DNA of 64,000 bases from CAYNVQ01 sp964400735 (GCA_964400735.1 CAYNVQ010000001.1:62001-126000), one strand, 5' to 3'; shown: positions 26,627-36,480, numbered from the stretch's first letter. Notes: generated from the letters alone by a model not told the origin. Made by a program: numbers and translations.

Positions 26627-28429
26627 CTAATCTTTGGCTAATCTGTCTGCCAATTCGAAAACGGTCAGATAGCTCAACCTGATGATTTTTTCCAGCAATT
26701 CAGGACTGACTTTATCCACCGTATCGCTGGGCCGGTGATAATCTTCGGTCGTGGCTGCTTCAAAGTAGGCATAGGGAATTTTGGCTTGTGCAAACGGATA
26801 ATGGTCGCTTCCTCCAGACGGCCGTTCCGCTCTGTTTAAATGAAGATGAAGGCCGACGTAGTCGTTGTTTTCTCTAACGATATCTCCAATCTCAGGATAA
26901 TCGGCATTGAACTCGAAATTGGCATACCTCTTGGCGTCGATTTTTTCTAACAGCTCTTTTCCAATATCCTGGCCCCATCTTCTGGACATCATGGCCAGAA
27001 GTTCTTTATCATAGGGCCGGCTGATCATGTCCAGGTTCAGATTGGCGGCAGTTTTGGTGACAAAAGGATGTGCCACATAATAGTAAGAACCCAGGAGTCC
27101 TATTTCTTCCCCCGTCCAGAGGGCAAACACGATCGATCTTTTGGGCTTGACCGGATTTTTCGCAAAAGCCTCAGCAATCTCCAGAACCCCTACAGAACCT
27201 GACCCATTATCGTCGGCTCCGTTGAAAATGTGGTCTCCCCTGCGGCCGAGATGGTCCAGATGGGCGCCGATGACGATCGCTTCGTTTTTGAGTTCGGGGT
27301 CCGTTCCTTCGATGAAGCCCAACACATTCATGCTGTTGAATAGGTTTGTCTCCGCTTTGCTTTCGATCGTGAACGACATTCCTTCCAGAACCATGGACTG
27401 GCTCTGCAGCGTTTCCTCGATCTTTCCTTTCAAAGTTTCTATATCCTTTCCTACCAGGCCTAGAATGGCATCTGCCATGGTTCGGGAAATCTGGATCGTC
27501 GGAATGGAGTCCTCTGTCCTCGAAGGCCTTACATCTTCGTACAGCGAAATCCTGCGACGTAATGCGGAAATCGGCCTTTCGTCGTCGATCTGTTGGGCAT
27601 CGAGAGTTCTTCGAGGGATATCAGAAGTATCTTGAGGAGAATTTTCAACCAGGAGGATTGCCACTGCTCCCAGTTCTCTGGCCAAATCGAATTTAGGAGA
27701 ACTCGTCCGCCTCATTCTTCGACGCTGGGGATAATACTTTTCCTTGAGGTCCCCTTTATTGAACGGAGATTCGGGATTGTCTTTGCCTGGAGCCTCAGAA
27801 AGCATCATCACGAACTTTCCTTTGACATCGAGGTTTTTGTATTCATCGAATTTCAAAGAGGGCTCCTGGATGCCATAGCCCACAAAAACGATGGGAGCGG
27901 TCAATGTTTGACTCTCTGATGCATAGTATGAATAATCCATTCCGGGCTGAAAGGTTTTGCCCTTTTTCAGCATCCCCTTTTGCCATTCGACCGTCGCCAT
28001 TCCCTCAGTCTCCAGGGTTTCTATCATGGCGATATTCTGAAAGTAAGACCTTTTGGTTTCCGAAGGGGGCCGCTGCCCCTGCATCATTCTCCGAAAATCG
28101 AAACGGGGACGAATGATATCGCCTGCAGGTTCGATGCCCCAGAGTTTAAACATGCTGGCGGCATAATGGGCAGCGATCTCGTATCCCGGAGCCCCGGTGT
28201 CTCTTCCTTCTAGAAGGTCAGAAGAAATGAATTCCAAATAAGTAACAGCGTCCTTGCCTGTGATGGAGTCGAAACCGGCTTTCACCTTTTCCGGTGCTGG
28301 CTGAGTTTCGGTCATGATGGAAAAATTCTGCATCGGATCGGGCTTTTCTTCGGCTTGTTCCTGCTGTCCTAGTGTAGAAGATAACAGAGAAAAACAGAGA
28401 ATAATGATTAGCAGTGGTGTTTTTTTCAA
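26627..28429 (-). CDS. Secreted M28-family zinc peptidase
   Basis: A 600-residue secreted aminopeptidase-like enzyme. Zinc ligands of family M28 are visible: GAHLDHLG (His), NGADDNGSG (bridging Asp), WTGEEIGLLG (Glu pair), LDMISR (Asp) and GGSDHYPF (His). A protease-associated (PA) insert sits near residues 180-300. The start is a TTG at 28427-28429: AGGAGG is 6 bases upstream and the signal peptide (KKTPLLIIILCFSLLSS) follows at once. A frame running back to an ATG at 28492 crosses that ribosome site and adds 21 unlikely residues. Works with the DPP-IV and amidohydrolases in peptide breakdown. Confidence 0.92.
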   Translation of the reverse strand: MKKTPLLIIILCFSLLSSTLGQQEQAEEKPDPMQNFSIMTETQPAPEKVKAGFDSITGKDAVTYLEFISSDLLEGRDTGAPGYEIAAHYAASMFKLWGIEPAGDIIRPRFDFRRMMQGQRPPSETKRSYFQNIAMIETLETEGMATVEWQKGMLKKGKTFQPGMDYSYYASESQTLTAPIVFVGYGIQEPSLKFDEYKNLDVKGKFVMMLSEAPGKDNPESPFNKGDLKEKYYPQRRRMRRTSSPKFDLARELGAVAILLVENSPQDTSDIPRRTLDAQQIDDERPISALRRRISLYEDVRPSRTEDSIPTIQISRTMADAILGLVGKDIETLKGKIEETLQSQSMVLEGMSFTIESKAETNLFNSMNVLGFIEGTDPELKNEAIVIGAHLDHLGRRGDHIFNGADDNGSGSVGVLEIAEAFAKNPVKPKRSIVFALWTGEEIGLLGSYYYVAHPFVTKTAANLNLDMISRPYDKELLAMMSRRWGQDIGKELLEKIDAKRYANFEFNADYPEIGDIVRENNDYVGLHLHLNRAERPSGGSDHYPFAQAKIPYAYFEAATTEDYHRPSDTVDKVSPELLEKIIRLSYLTVFELADRLAKD

Positions 28430-28816
28430 CCCGTACCTCCTGTTAGAAAATATGTTATTTTTGCCCAAGAATATCATAGGATTTTTAATCACCCACTATA
28501 CTCCAACTTCCCCAATGGAACAACATTTTTATTATCGCGTGCATCTTTAATACACCACCGCAATTCTGGGGACGTAAGTCTGTAGATGGAGTGGGTTCCG
28601 ACAAAATCGGACAAGCGAAGGTTGCATTCTGGTAGTAAGCCCCGTATGTAAGGGTTCTTGACTTTACGACCTTTTGCCTGAATTCCTTTATTTTTGCCCC
28701 TGAATCGATTACAATAAAATTCAATAATACAAGATGCGGCGGAAATAAAAGTAATCATACTCAGTTATTTTTTTATCATTCTTAACATGTGACCGCCTCA
28801 TCGAAGAGGTCCATCG
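28430..28816. other. Spacer with a diverged repeat (copy C)
   Basis: Around 28594-28629 the sequence TTCCGACAAAATCGGACAAG forms a TCCGA/TCGGA hairpin and continues CGAAGGTTGCATT. In reverse orientation it resembles 50776-50812 of repeat copy B (hairpin TCCGAC-AGA-GTCGGA followed by a similar stretch). A minus-strand frame across it gives no recognisable protein. I see no gene here; promoters for the two divergent genes must lie within. Confidence 0.4.
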
Positions 28817-31045
28817 ATGAAAAAAATCCTGGCTTACGTATTTGCCGGCATTGTTCTATCGAGCACGTGTTTCTCATTAGGAAAAATCGAGGTCAAAGGT
28901 CGGGTGATCGACCATGAAGGCAAACCATTGGAAGGGGTTATGGTGAAAGTCCTCGATACCTCTATTACCACCGAAACCCAATCCGATGGGACATTCATTC
29001 TTGAAGGTCTGGACCAGGAGAAAGTCTTCATCATGTTCTCTCATCCTGATTATTTCGTTCACAGCATAGAGGTTATCCCCCAAAAGGCCAAACAGATGAT
29101 CGAGGTGAGCCTGGCCGCAAAGAATCTGATGCTTCTCACCATAAAAGAAGAAATCACAGTCACGGCCGAAGCGGATTCCATCATTGATGTTGCGCTTCCC
29201 TCCCATAGAACCATCCTCCCCAGCAGCGTGCTGGCAGAAATGGGGACGTCGAACATCGCAGAATCAGTGGAAAAAATCCCAGGTGTCACAGCGATAGGGA
29301 AGGGTGGGTATTCGATGTCGCCGGCGGTTAGGGGCCTCGCCGAGCACCGTGTTCTGCTTCTCGTCGACGGCGTGAGAATCACATCCGAGCGGAGGATCGG
29401 GGCAAATGCCTCTTTTGTCAATCTCAGCGATATCGACCGTATCGAGGTGAACCGAGGGCCCTACTCGGTTTTTTACGGGTCAGGAGCTGTCGGTGGAATC
29501 ATCAACATCATCACCAAGTCTCCCTCGGCTTATTCTCCATTGAAGGGGAATTTCCGACTCAGCTACAACACAGTCAAAGAAGAGAGAGCCGGTTCGCTGC
29601 ATCTCAGCGGTTCGCTCGGGAAACTCGGGTGGATGGTGGACGTGAACGGGAAAAAAGCCGATGATTATTCTTCTCCGGAAGGAGTGATCGAGCAGTCCCG
29701 TTATTCGGACTATGATCTCGTTTTCAAAGCAGCCAGAGAAGAAAAAAACTCCCGGTTGTATATGACATTTTTCCATTGCAGGGGTTCCGACATCGGCAAG
29801 CCGAGCCCGACATCCAGGTTAAAGCCCCGCTGGTATCCGCAGGAAACCAATACTCTATTCAACTTGGGATACGAAGGGAAGAACAAGTTGTTTTTGGACA
29901 CCCTCAATGCCAGCGCATTTGTTTACTGGTCTTCGCTGGAAACCCAGGGGGACAACCTCCGCAACGATGATCTCACTTTATCGAAAAGAAACCTGGCCGA
30001 AGTCGAAGGGGTCAATTTCGGGTTTAGAGTCAGGGGAGGAAAAGAACTGGGCCAGCGCCATAACTTGAGCTTTGGATTCGACTTCTTCGGACGGGAAAAC
30101 GTCAACGATAACAACATCGAATGGCAGTACGACAGGAACGAAAACATCACCAACCGTATCGAGGAGACGTCTCTGAACGATGCAAGACGCAGCAATTTCG
30201 GATTTTATCTCGACGATAAAATCCAAGTCCTGCCTTCTTTGTCCCTGAATATCGGGGCCAGGTTCGATACTGTGCGCACAAGCAATCTGACTCTCCCGGA
30301 AAGAGCTCGACTATCCAGGGGGGATGAGTCGTTCAGCGCCTATCTGGGGACAATTTGGGATATTTCTTCCCGGTTTTCCCTTTTGGCCAACATCGGAAGG
30401 TCGTTCCGTTTTCCAACGGTTAGCGAGCTTTTCTACAGCGGGCTGACAGGAAGGGGGACCATTTTCGGCAATCCTGACCTGGAGCCTGAAAAGGGACTGA
30501 ACCTGGATCTGGGACTTCGTTACATCAGTGAAAAATTGTTCGCCTCTGTTTACGGCTTCAGCAACTACATAAGCGATATCATCCTGAAATTTGCAGGTGA
30601 AGGAGAAGAAGAGTATGACTACAGAAACCTGACAGAAGGAAGGATCATAGGGCTCGAGGGGGAATTCTATTTCGCTCTGGCGAAAAACCTGGAGTTATTC
30701 ATCAATTTCCACACCATGCAGGGGAGGGAAAAAGGGACAGCCCATCCGCTGAACTACATTCCGCCTGCCCGTCTGACTTTTTGGACCAAGTATTCTCGAG
30801 GGCCTTTCTGGTTCGAACCGAAAATCATGCTGATCTCGTCCAAAACAGATCCTGGCCCCTTAGAAGTCGAAATCGATGGGTACACCCTGGTGGATTCTAT
30901 TTTTGGCTACAAAGTGAATGAAAATCTAACCCTGTTGGCTATAGCACAGAATATCCTGAATGTGACCTACTTTTCTTCGGCTGATGAACAGGGCGTTCTC
31001 GCACCAGGGCGAGGGGTCGTGTTTAGAGCCACGTATTCGTTTTAG
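28817..31045 (+). CDS. TonB-dependent outer-membrane receptor
   Basis: A 742-residue receptor: signal peptide (ILAYVFAGIVLSSTCFS), a carboxypeptidase-regulatory-like domain (VKGRVIDHEGKPLEGVMVKV), a plug (VEKIPGVTAIGKGGYSMSP, VRGLAEHRVLLLVDGVRI, RIEVNRGPYSVFYGSGAVGG) and a barrel ending in Phe (RGVVFRATYSF). It resembles vitamin B12/siderophore-type receptors more than SusC, as it is short and no SusD lies nearby. A TonB box candidate EEITVTAEA sits before the plug. The TonB at 54618 could serve it. Ligand unknown. Followed by a convergent FadL-like gene. Confidence 0.92.
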   Translation: MKKILAYVFAGIVLSSTCFSLGKIEVKGRVIDHEGKPLEGVMVKVLDTSITTETQSDGTFILEGLDQEKVFIMFSHPDYFVHSIEVIPQKAKQMIEVSLAAKNLMLLTIKEEITVTAEADSIIDVALPSHRTILPSSVLAEMGTSNIAESVEKIPGVTAIGKGGYSMSPAVRGLAEHRVLLLVDGVRITSERRIGANASFVNLSDIDRIEVNRGPYSVFYGSGAVGGIINIITKSPSAYSPLKGNFRLSYNTVKEERAGSLHLSGSLGKLGWMVDVNGKKADDYSSPEGVIEQSRYSDYDLVFKAAREEKNSRLYMTFFHCRGSDIGKPSPTSRLKPRWYPQETNTLFNLGYEGKNKLFLDTLNASAFVYWSSLETQGDNLRNDDLTLSKRNLAEVEGVNFGFRVRGGKELGQRHNLSFGFDFFGRENVNDNNIEWQYDRNENITNRIEETSLNDARRSNFGFYLDDKIQVLPSLSLNIGARFDTVRTSNLTLPERARLSRGDESFSAYLGTIWDISSRFSLLANIGRSFRFPTVSELFYSGLTGRGTIFGNPDLEPEKGLNLDLGLRYISEKLFASVYGFSNYISDIILKFAGEGEEEYDYRNLTEGRIIGLEGEFYFALAKNLELFINFHTMQGREKGTAHPLNYIPPARLTFWTKYSRGPFWFEPKIMLISSKTDPGPLEVEIDGYTLVDSIFGYKVNENLTLLAIAQNILNVTYFSSADEQGVLAPGRGVVFRATYSF

Positions 31046-31085
31046 CCTCTGGAAATTTCTTATGCTCTGTCTTTTTTTTATGCCT

Positions 31086-32417
31086 CTAGAAACTGTAACC
31101 TAGACCGAAGGCAAAACCCCAGGTCTGTTCCTGGTAAGTTTCGTTAAAGGGAAGAGGAAATTCCAGAATCGTCAAGGTTCTATCCGCATCCGTGTATTTT
31201 ACGTAAAACACTCCAAGGTCCAGGTCGAGCTTGGGCATCAATTTAATACGCCCGCCAAAAGCAAAGGCATTGCTGGAGAGCTGATGGGAAAAGTCGCTTT
31301 GGTATTCTTGGCTGACACCGACTTTCGTATAAAGGTATCCGGCACTGACCAATAAGCTATCCGTCAGGTCGTATTCGAATCCGATTCCTATATCAAAGGA
31401 GTTGGAGTCGACGAACTCTTCCTGCCCATTCCAGTTGGCGTTTTTGTCGAAGAACATATGATAGGAAACCATGAGGCGGAAATCCGGGGTTACCCCGTAT
31501 TCCAGACCCAGTGACAGTATGGCCGGGATATCGTTGCGGAATGTGTATCCGTCCTGAAACTGCTCGCTGTTGCTGTCATCCACAGTGGTATCATTGGTCA
31601 GCTCCAAGTTGGTTTTGAATTCATAACGTATTCCGATGTTGAAATTTTCTGCAGGTCTGATATTCAAGCCCAGAATAGGGGTCCAGGCCGAGCCGGTCTG
31701 TTTGACATCCACTTCTTGATCCATGACCATAGCCGCATAATCAGGCTGGTTTATCAGGGTAAAAAATTGGGCGGCTGACATCATGTTCCCATTCGGATTG
31801 ATTTGAATGTCTTTGAGTTCACCCGTGTACTCATTGACCGCATAGATGTATCTTATTCCTGCCGCAACGGAAAACATCTCATCGATGGCATAGGCTGCAT
31901 TCACCTGAAATCCGTAAAAGACAGACATCCCTTCGAAGTCCATATCAACCGAATACTGGGTCGTGGGAATTTGAAAACCTGAGACTAAGGAAGGCAGAAG
32001 CGAGAGGCGCCATTCAAAGGACGGCAATCCGGTCTTAAAATGGGCTGAACCACCGCCTGAGTTGGGGCCGAATCCGAAAGAGAGGGCAAATTTGTCCATT
32101 TTATAGACCGCAAAGAATGAAGGAAAGATGGGAACCTTTACATCTCCGACATATTTGGGGTTGTTGAGAAACGGGAATGAATCGATAACCGTTTTTTCCT
32201 GGAATACTGATTGGTTGTGAAGGGCGAGATGAAAACCATCCTCAAGAAAAACCACGCCAGCGGGATTGTAGTAGACCGCATCGATGTCAGTTGAGGCATT
32301 GCGTGCCAGGAGCCGAAGATACTGGACGCTCTGGTTCGTGTTGGTGATGATCGTTCCAAAAACCGTCGACACGGTAAGAAATAATACAACGACTATAAAA
32401 GTTATGCCTTTTTTCAT
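31086..32417 (-). CDS. FadL/OmpP1-family outer-membrane channel
   Basis: A 443-residue barrel protein with signal peptide (MKKGITFIVVVLFLTVSTVFG), the early motif AVYYNPAG that corresponds to the NPAG motif of FadL, and C-terminal strands ending in Phe (WGFAFGLGYSF). FadL proteins admit hydrophobic compounds such as long-chain fatty acids. The ATG at 32417 is set by GAGAAGGAGG upstream; a frame reaching 32504 has no site and no signal peptide. A clear sigma-70 promoter lies at 32476-32504, giving a ~50-base leader. Confidence 0.85.
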   Translation of the reverse strand: MKKGITFIVVVLFLTVSTVFGTIITNTNQSVQYLRLLARNASTDIDAVYYNPAGVVFLEDGFHLALHNQSVFQEKTVIDSFPFLNNPKYVGDVKVPIFPSFFAVYKMDKFALSFGFGPNSGGGSAHFKTGLPSFEWRLSLLPSLVSGFQIPTTQYSVDMDFEGMSVFYGFQVNAAYAIDEMFSVAAGIRYIYAVNEYTGELKDIQINPNGNMMSAAQFFTLINQPDYAAMVMDQEVDVKQTGSAWTPILGLNIRPAENFNIGIRYEFKTNLELTNDTTVDDSNSEQFQDGYTFRNDIPAILSLGLEYGVTPDFRLMVSYHMFFDKNANWNGQEEFVDSNSFDIGIGFEYDLTDSLLVSAGYLYTKVGVSQEYQSDFSHQLSSNAFAFGGRIKLMPKLDLDLGVFYVKYTDADRTLTILEFPLPFNETYQEQTWGFAFGLGYSF

Positions 32418-32475
32418 GGAACCTCCTTCTCGATTTGATTCGGTACCCACGTCCCTAATCCGGGTACTTCCCGAA

Positions 32476-32504
32476 TATATACAAAATTTTTTTCTCCGAT
32501 GCAA
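32476..32504 (-). promoter_or_regulatory. Sigma-70 promoter for the FadL-like gene
   Basis: On the minus strand TTGCAT (32504-32499), a 17-base spacer and TATATA (32481-32476). The start would lie near 32469, about 50 bases before the ATG at 32417. Confidence 0.55.
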
Positions 32505-32602
32505 GATAAATTATAGAAGGAGTAAGAAATTTACCTAGGGAATTTCCGGTGTTGATTGACAAAGTTTTCCCTTGAAATCCTGAACTTCTATTCTTTGTGA
32601 TC

Positions 32603-33919
32603 CTATTTCTTCTTCTCTTCCATCCTCTCCCGCACGATTTTTTTGAATTTTTCGTAGAGCCGCGTCTGGAAGCTAGTCATAGGAATAAAATTCCCCTTGA
32701 TGATGACGGCTTCCACCCGGGATCGGCCTTGTATCGGGCTCCCGGTCCAAATGGCCACGTTAGCTATCTTGCCTTCCTCCAGTGACCCCACCTCATTTTC
32801 TATACCGAGAATCTTGGCTGGGTTGATAGTCAGAGCTTCCAAAGCCGCTTGTTCCGACAATCCATGGGCGACAGAAATGGCCGCCGGCATGTTGATGTTG
32901 CGCACGCTGCGGTTTCCGGGGCCCCATCCGCCAGGATCGAAGGCCATCAATACGCCCTTTTCGGCCAGGACCGCGGCTGTGTGATAATTCAGGTCGTGCG
33001 GTTCCCACCGGCTGGGAATACCGCTGGTTCCGGCCCAAATAACAGGAATATTTTTTTGAGCGATCTTTTCGGCATATTTGAGGATTCCCGTTGCCGATCC
33101 GGTCCGGATGATTCCTTTGAGGTTGTATTCCTGGATAATCTCGAGAGCGTTGCGAATGGTCACTTCGTCGTTAGCGATAAAGATCACTGGAATTTTTCCG
33201 GTGACTACCGGGACCAAAGCCTCCATCTCCAGATCCCTTTTGGTGAGTGACTCCCTATCGTTTTTCCTCTTTTCTTCTTCATCCGCCCTGTCAGTCCGGC
33301 TCTGTTTCTTGGCATAATCTTGTGCCTGGTCCAGCTTGGAACGCAAGAAAGAAACCACGCCGGGCTCGGTAGAGGGGTACTTGTTCTGTTCTTTAGCTCC
33401 CATGTTGATAATCTGGGCCACGTAACGGCGGGCCACCATCTCCTCGGCCAGGTCTCCTTCCAGATGCAGGACAATGGACTTTCCGTTGAGCACGCTCCGG
33501 GACCCGCTTATCGTCTGCACAGTAGTGATCCCTTCTATGCGTGTTACTTCGATGCATTCATCCTCCGGATTCAAAGCATCATAGGGATCCATTTGAGGAG
33601 TGGAAATTCCCACTTCATCGGTGTCATTTTCGGAACCTGGATACCCTGTCACTCCGATGGCGGTCATCAGAGCCACCATTCCCGGATACACATATTTTCC
33701 TGTGGCATCTATCACCTCAGCTCCGGCGGGCGCCTGGATGTTTGCCCCAATTTTGACGATCTTTCCATCTTCGATCAAGAGGTCGCTGCCGTTTAGGGGG
33801 ATGCCCACGACAGGAACGATGGTGGCATTCTTGATGAGGATCGGTTCGCTGGCAAAAGTGATCCCATTGCCTGCCAACACAATGGTTGCTATAAGAGCCA
33901 AATGCGCGAGTTTTTTCAT
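32603..33919 (-). CDS. Secreted amidohydrolase-like protein lacking the HxH metal motif
   Basis: A 438-residue amidohydrolase-superfamily protein with signal peptide (MKKLAHLALIATIVLAG). It has the composite beta-sandwich (IKNATIVPVVG, GKIVKIGANI) and C-terminal GSLEEGKIANVAIWTG typical of imidazolonepropionase-like enzymes. Where the family has PGLIDxHxH it reads YPGMVALMTAIG, so both first metal ligands are absent. A carboxylated Lys/His set further on is not evident either. AAAGGAGGAAGCC precedes the ATG. Its ATG overlaps the stop of the upstream paralogue by 4 bases, so the two are translationally coupled. Probably a non-catalytic partner of that protein. Confidence 0.82.
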   Translation of the reverse strand: MKKLAHLALIATIVLAGNGITFASEPILIKNATIVPVVGIPLNGSDLLIEDGKIVKIGANIQAPAGAEVIDATGKYVYPGMVALMTAIGVTGYPGSENDTDEVGISTPQMDPYDALNPEDECIEVTRIEGITTVQTISGSRSVLNGKSIVLHLEGDLAEEMVARRYVAQIINMGAKEQNKYPSTEPGVVSFLRSKLDQAQDYAKKQSRTDRADEEEKRKNDRESLTKRDLEMEALVPVVTGKIPVIFIANDEVTIRNALEIIQEYNLKGIIRTGSATGILKYAEKIAQKNIPVIWAGTSGIPSRWEPHDLNYHTAAVLAEKGVLMAFDPGGWGPGNRSVRNINMPAAISVAHGLSEQAALEALTINPAKILGIENEVGSLEEGKIANVAIWTGSPIQGRSRVEAVIIKGNFIPMTSFQTRLYEKFKKIVRERMEEKKK

Positions 33920-35172
33920 TGGCTTCCTCCTTTGGCAGTGACACTTTCTGTGGCATAATCGAAAAAGATTTCGCCCTCGATGATGGTCATCAAGCATTTG
34001 GTTGTGGTGTCCAGAGGATACTTGTCAAAAACGGCGATATCTCCGTCTTTTCCGATTTCCAAGCTCCCGATGCGGTCGGCCAGCTCGAGGGATTCGGCCG
34101 CATTCAGGGTGATCATTTTGAGGACTTCGTTTTCCGGGATATGCGTGTACTTTAAAACCTTGGAAGCCTCGCGGAAGAGGTAGCGGCCAATAACGAGACT
34201 ATCTGAATTGAGGACGATTTTGGTGCCGGCATCGTACAGGATTTGCAGGCCGTAGGGGCAGCCATCATAGGCTTCTTCCTTGAATCCCCACGAATCGACC
34301 CAGCCGCCGTAAAAAACGCCGGCATCAGCCATGATATCCGCCACTTTATAGCCGTCGATGCAATGGCTTATCTGAAGGAGGTCAAGGCCGAATTCTTTAC
34401 AGAAATTGATGATCCAGACGATTTCCTCGCCTCTGTAGGTGTGGCAGTCGATGCTGAGCTTTTTCTCCAAAGCCATTTTCAATGTTTCCATCCCCAAATC
34501 TTTTTTGGGTGGAGTCAGGTCTTTTTTTCCGGCTTGTTTATCCTTTTCATACCTGTCCCATTTAGCTTTGTATTCCTGGGCTTCCAGAAAAGCTTTGCGG
34601 GCCACATAGGCATTTCCCATGCGCGTAGATGGAGGCCGCCTTTGACTGCCGTATACCCGCTTGGGATTTTCGCCCAGGGCCATTTTGAGCTGCTGACGTA
34701 CTCCGGAGACGATCATTTCCTCTATTGGTCGGTCATATTTGAGCTTGATGGTGACGTTGACGCCGCCGATGACATTGGCACTCCCATGCATGGTCTTTAC
34801 GGTGGTCACCCCGCCGGCCAGGGTTTTGCGGATCTCATCCGAGCCAGGCTCCAGGGCTTCCCACATCCAGATCTGCGGAGTTACTGGGTCCGTGGCTTCA
34901 TTGACATCGGTCAGCGCTATATGGGTGTGGCTGTCTATGATCCCAGGCATGACATATTCCCCTGTAATATCGATAACCGGTATCCCGGCAGGAATTTTGA
35001 CATGCTTTCCGATGGCTGTTATCTTGCCCTTCTGGATAAGGAGAGTGCCGTTTTCGATGGTGCCGTCGGTGATTGTCAGGATCGTTCCTCCCTTCAATGC
35101 GATGTCCTGGGACCAAAGACCGGCCACCAGCACCAATAGTGCGGCTAAGACCATAGCGAATTTTTTCCTCAT
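33916..35172 (-). CDS. Secreted imidazolonepropionase-like amidohydrolase
   Basis: A 418-residue secreted metallohydrolase with signal peptide (FAMVLAALLVLVAGLWS). The metal site begins with PGIIDSHTHIALTD (HxH), followed by later His motifs (CHTYRGEEI, ISHCIDG) and an Asp in LNSDS, so the set is complete. Such periplasmic amidohydrolases act on cyclic imides or dipeptides (prolidase-like members exist); the exact substrate cannot be read. GAAAGGAGG lies before the ATG. Its last four bases (ATGA) are shared with the start of the metal-site-less paralogue, implying equal production and perhaps a heteromer. Confidence 0.87.
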   Translation of the reverse strand: MRKKFAMVLAALLVLVAGLWSQDIALKGGTILTITDGTIENGTLLIQKGKITAIGKHVKIPAGIPVIDITGEYVMPGIIDSHTHIALTDVNEATDPVTPQIWMWEALEPGSDEIRKTLAGGVTTVKTMHGSANVIGGVNVTIKLKYDRPIEEMIVSGVRQQLKMALGENPKRVYGSQRRPPSTRMGNAYVARKAFLEAQEYKAKWDRYEKDKQAGKKDLTPPKKDLGMETLKMALEKKLSIDCHTYRGEEIVWIINFCKEFGLDLLQISHCIDGYKVADIMADAGVFYGGWVDSWGFKEEAYDGCPYGLQILYDAGTKIVLNSDSLVIGRYLFREASKVLKYTHIPENEVLKMITLNAAESLELADRIGSLEIGKDGDIAVFDKYPLDTTTKCLMTIIEGEIFFDYATESVTAKGGSQ

Positions 35173-35408
35173 ATTGACCTCCTTTCGATTCTTCTGAAAT
35201 ATTCCTCAAAGATGCCGATTGAGTGAATACGAGCTTTACGATTGTTAGTGAGAGCCCTATCACGATCAGTCCCTGAAATGGCTATCATCAAATAGGATGT
35301 CCGCATTTTTATGAACATTCCGGGTTTTCGAATCCATAGAGAATTTTAAATTGAAATCCATTAAAAATCTTAGGCGACAAAATGTCTTGATAACCTTTGA
35401 TTTTTCGT

Positions 35409-36374
35409 TCAATGAAGCAGATCCAGTATTTTTCGATTCCGATAGTCTGGCAAAAATTGGTCGAATTCGATGAAATATCCAGCCGGATCATAACCCACGA
35501 AGGCCCGGACCGGAATGTTCTCCATTTCCTCCAGGGGATCTTTGATATTTATGCCTTTCGTTTCCAAATGGGCAAACCAATCTTCGATCTGATCGGTTAG
35601 AAAAGCGACATTGACCCCTTTTTGGGCGGTGAACCGATGCAGCCCCTCCGATTCGTCGACCAGTCCTATGAATGCGGTTGGGGAGGAGGAATAGACCTTG
35701 GCGAATCCTTGATCCACAAGGAGGCTGAATCCGAAATTTTGTTCGTAAAAAGCCTGGGCTTCAGGGATGTCTTGGTAATAAAGCCAGACGATGTTAGCCT
35801 GGATCCCGAGATGGACCGGACGGGATGTCTGTTGATTCTCTTCCGGAAAGAGCGCTTCTATCTTGGACAGCTTTTCGAGTAACAGGGCGTTTTGGGGATG
35901 GTCCAGAAACTTCTCGAATTCAAGGAAGTATCCCGCTGGATCATAGGCCACGAACCCCCTGGTGGGATGGCGCGAGGCGTCTTTCAGCGGCCAGCGCATC
36001 TTAACGCCTTGATCGGAGAGATAATGATGCCACTGATCTATCTCTCGAGTGAGAAAGGAGAGGGTCACAGTTTTCGGCTCCTCTGGATCGTGCATGCCCT
36101 TGGTTTCATCCACCAAGCCGATAAATGAAGTCAGCGACATCCGGTAGATTTTGGCGAATCCATAATCAAGAACCTTTTTCAAGCCCAGGATGTCCGTATA
36201 AAAATGCTCGGCCGAATGGAGGTCTGGATAATAGAAAAAAACCAGATTTCCTTTTATTTCTAAAGCTTTGCTTTCGTTTGTCTTTTTCTCGCTTTGGCCC
36301 TGAATGCATGCGTTGATAAGCAGGCAGAGGAAGACAGCACAAATCCAGCTAGAAGATTTTGTGCTTTTTCCCAT
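35409..36374 (-). CDS. Lipoprotein with two VOC (glyoxalase-like) domains
   Basis: A 321-residue protein with a lipoprotein signal (ICAVFLCLLINAC, lipobox INAC) and two tandem VOC repeats. Each has the pattern FYxDxLGxK...GFAKxY...FIGLVDE and VAYDPAGYFLEFEKFL / VGYDPAGYFIEFDQFL, with Glu in the last strand as a possible metal ligand. VOC proteins bind metals or act on small molecules (glyoxalase, dioxygenase, drug resistance); a membrane-anchored periplasmic form is unusual. No clear ribosome site precedes the ATG. It is divergent from the small peptide gene at 36481. The downstream gap 35173-35408 shows nothing recognisable. Confidence 0.82.
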   Translation of the reverse strand: MGKSTKSSSWICAVFLCLLINACIQGQSEKKTNESKALEIKGNLVFFYYPDLHSAEHFYTDILGLKKVLDYGFAKIYRMSLTSFIGLVDETKGMHDPEEPKTVTLSFLTREIDQWHHYLSDQGVKMRWPLKDASRHPTRGFVAYDPAGYFLEFEKFLDHPQNALLLEKLSKIEALFPEENQQTSRPVHLGIQANIVWLYYQDIPEAQAFYEQNFGFSLLVDQGFAKVYSSSPTAFIGLVDESEGLHRFTAQKGVNVAFLTDQIEDWFAHLETKGINIKDPLEEMENIPVRAFVGYDPAGYFIEFDQFLPDYRNRKILDLLH

Positions 36375-36423
36375 AAGTAGATGTTATTAAATGCCAAAAA
36401 AAATAAGAAAGTCAACAAATTGA

Positions 36424-36452
36424 TTGATTTTGTGAATGATAACGAGTATATT
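36424..36452 (+). promoter_or_regulatory. Sigma-70 promoter for the small peptide gene
   Basis: TTGATT (36424-36429), a 17-base spacer and TATATT (36447-36452). The start would be near 36459, leaving a ~22-base leader with an AAGGAGG ribosome site. This is the strongest argument that the 66-codon frame is a real gene. Confidence 0.65.
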
Positions 36453-36480
36453 AAATGCAAATTTGCAGAAGGAGGATAAT

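Noticed and set aside
28489..28758. 89-codon minus-strand frame between the M28 and TonB receptor genes
   Set aside because: It covers the hairpin repeat (copy C); the protein has no domain, signal peptide or start signal.
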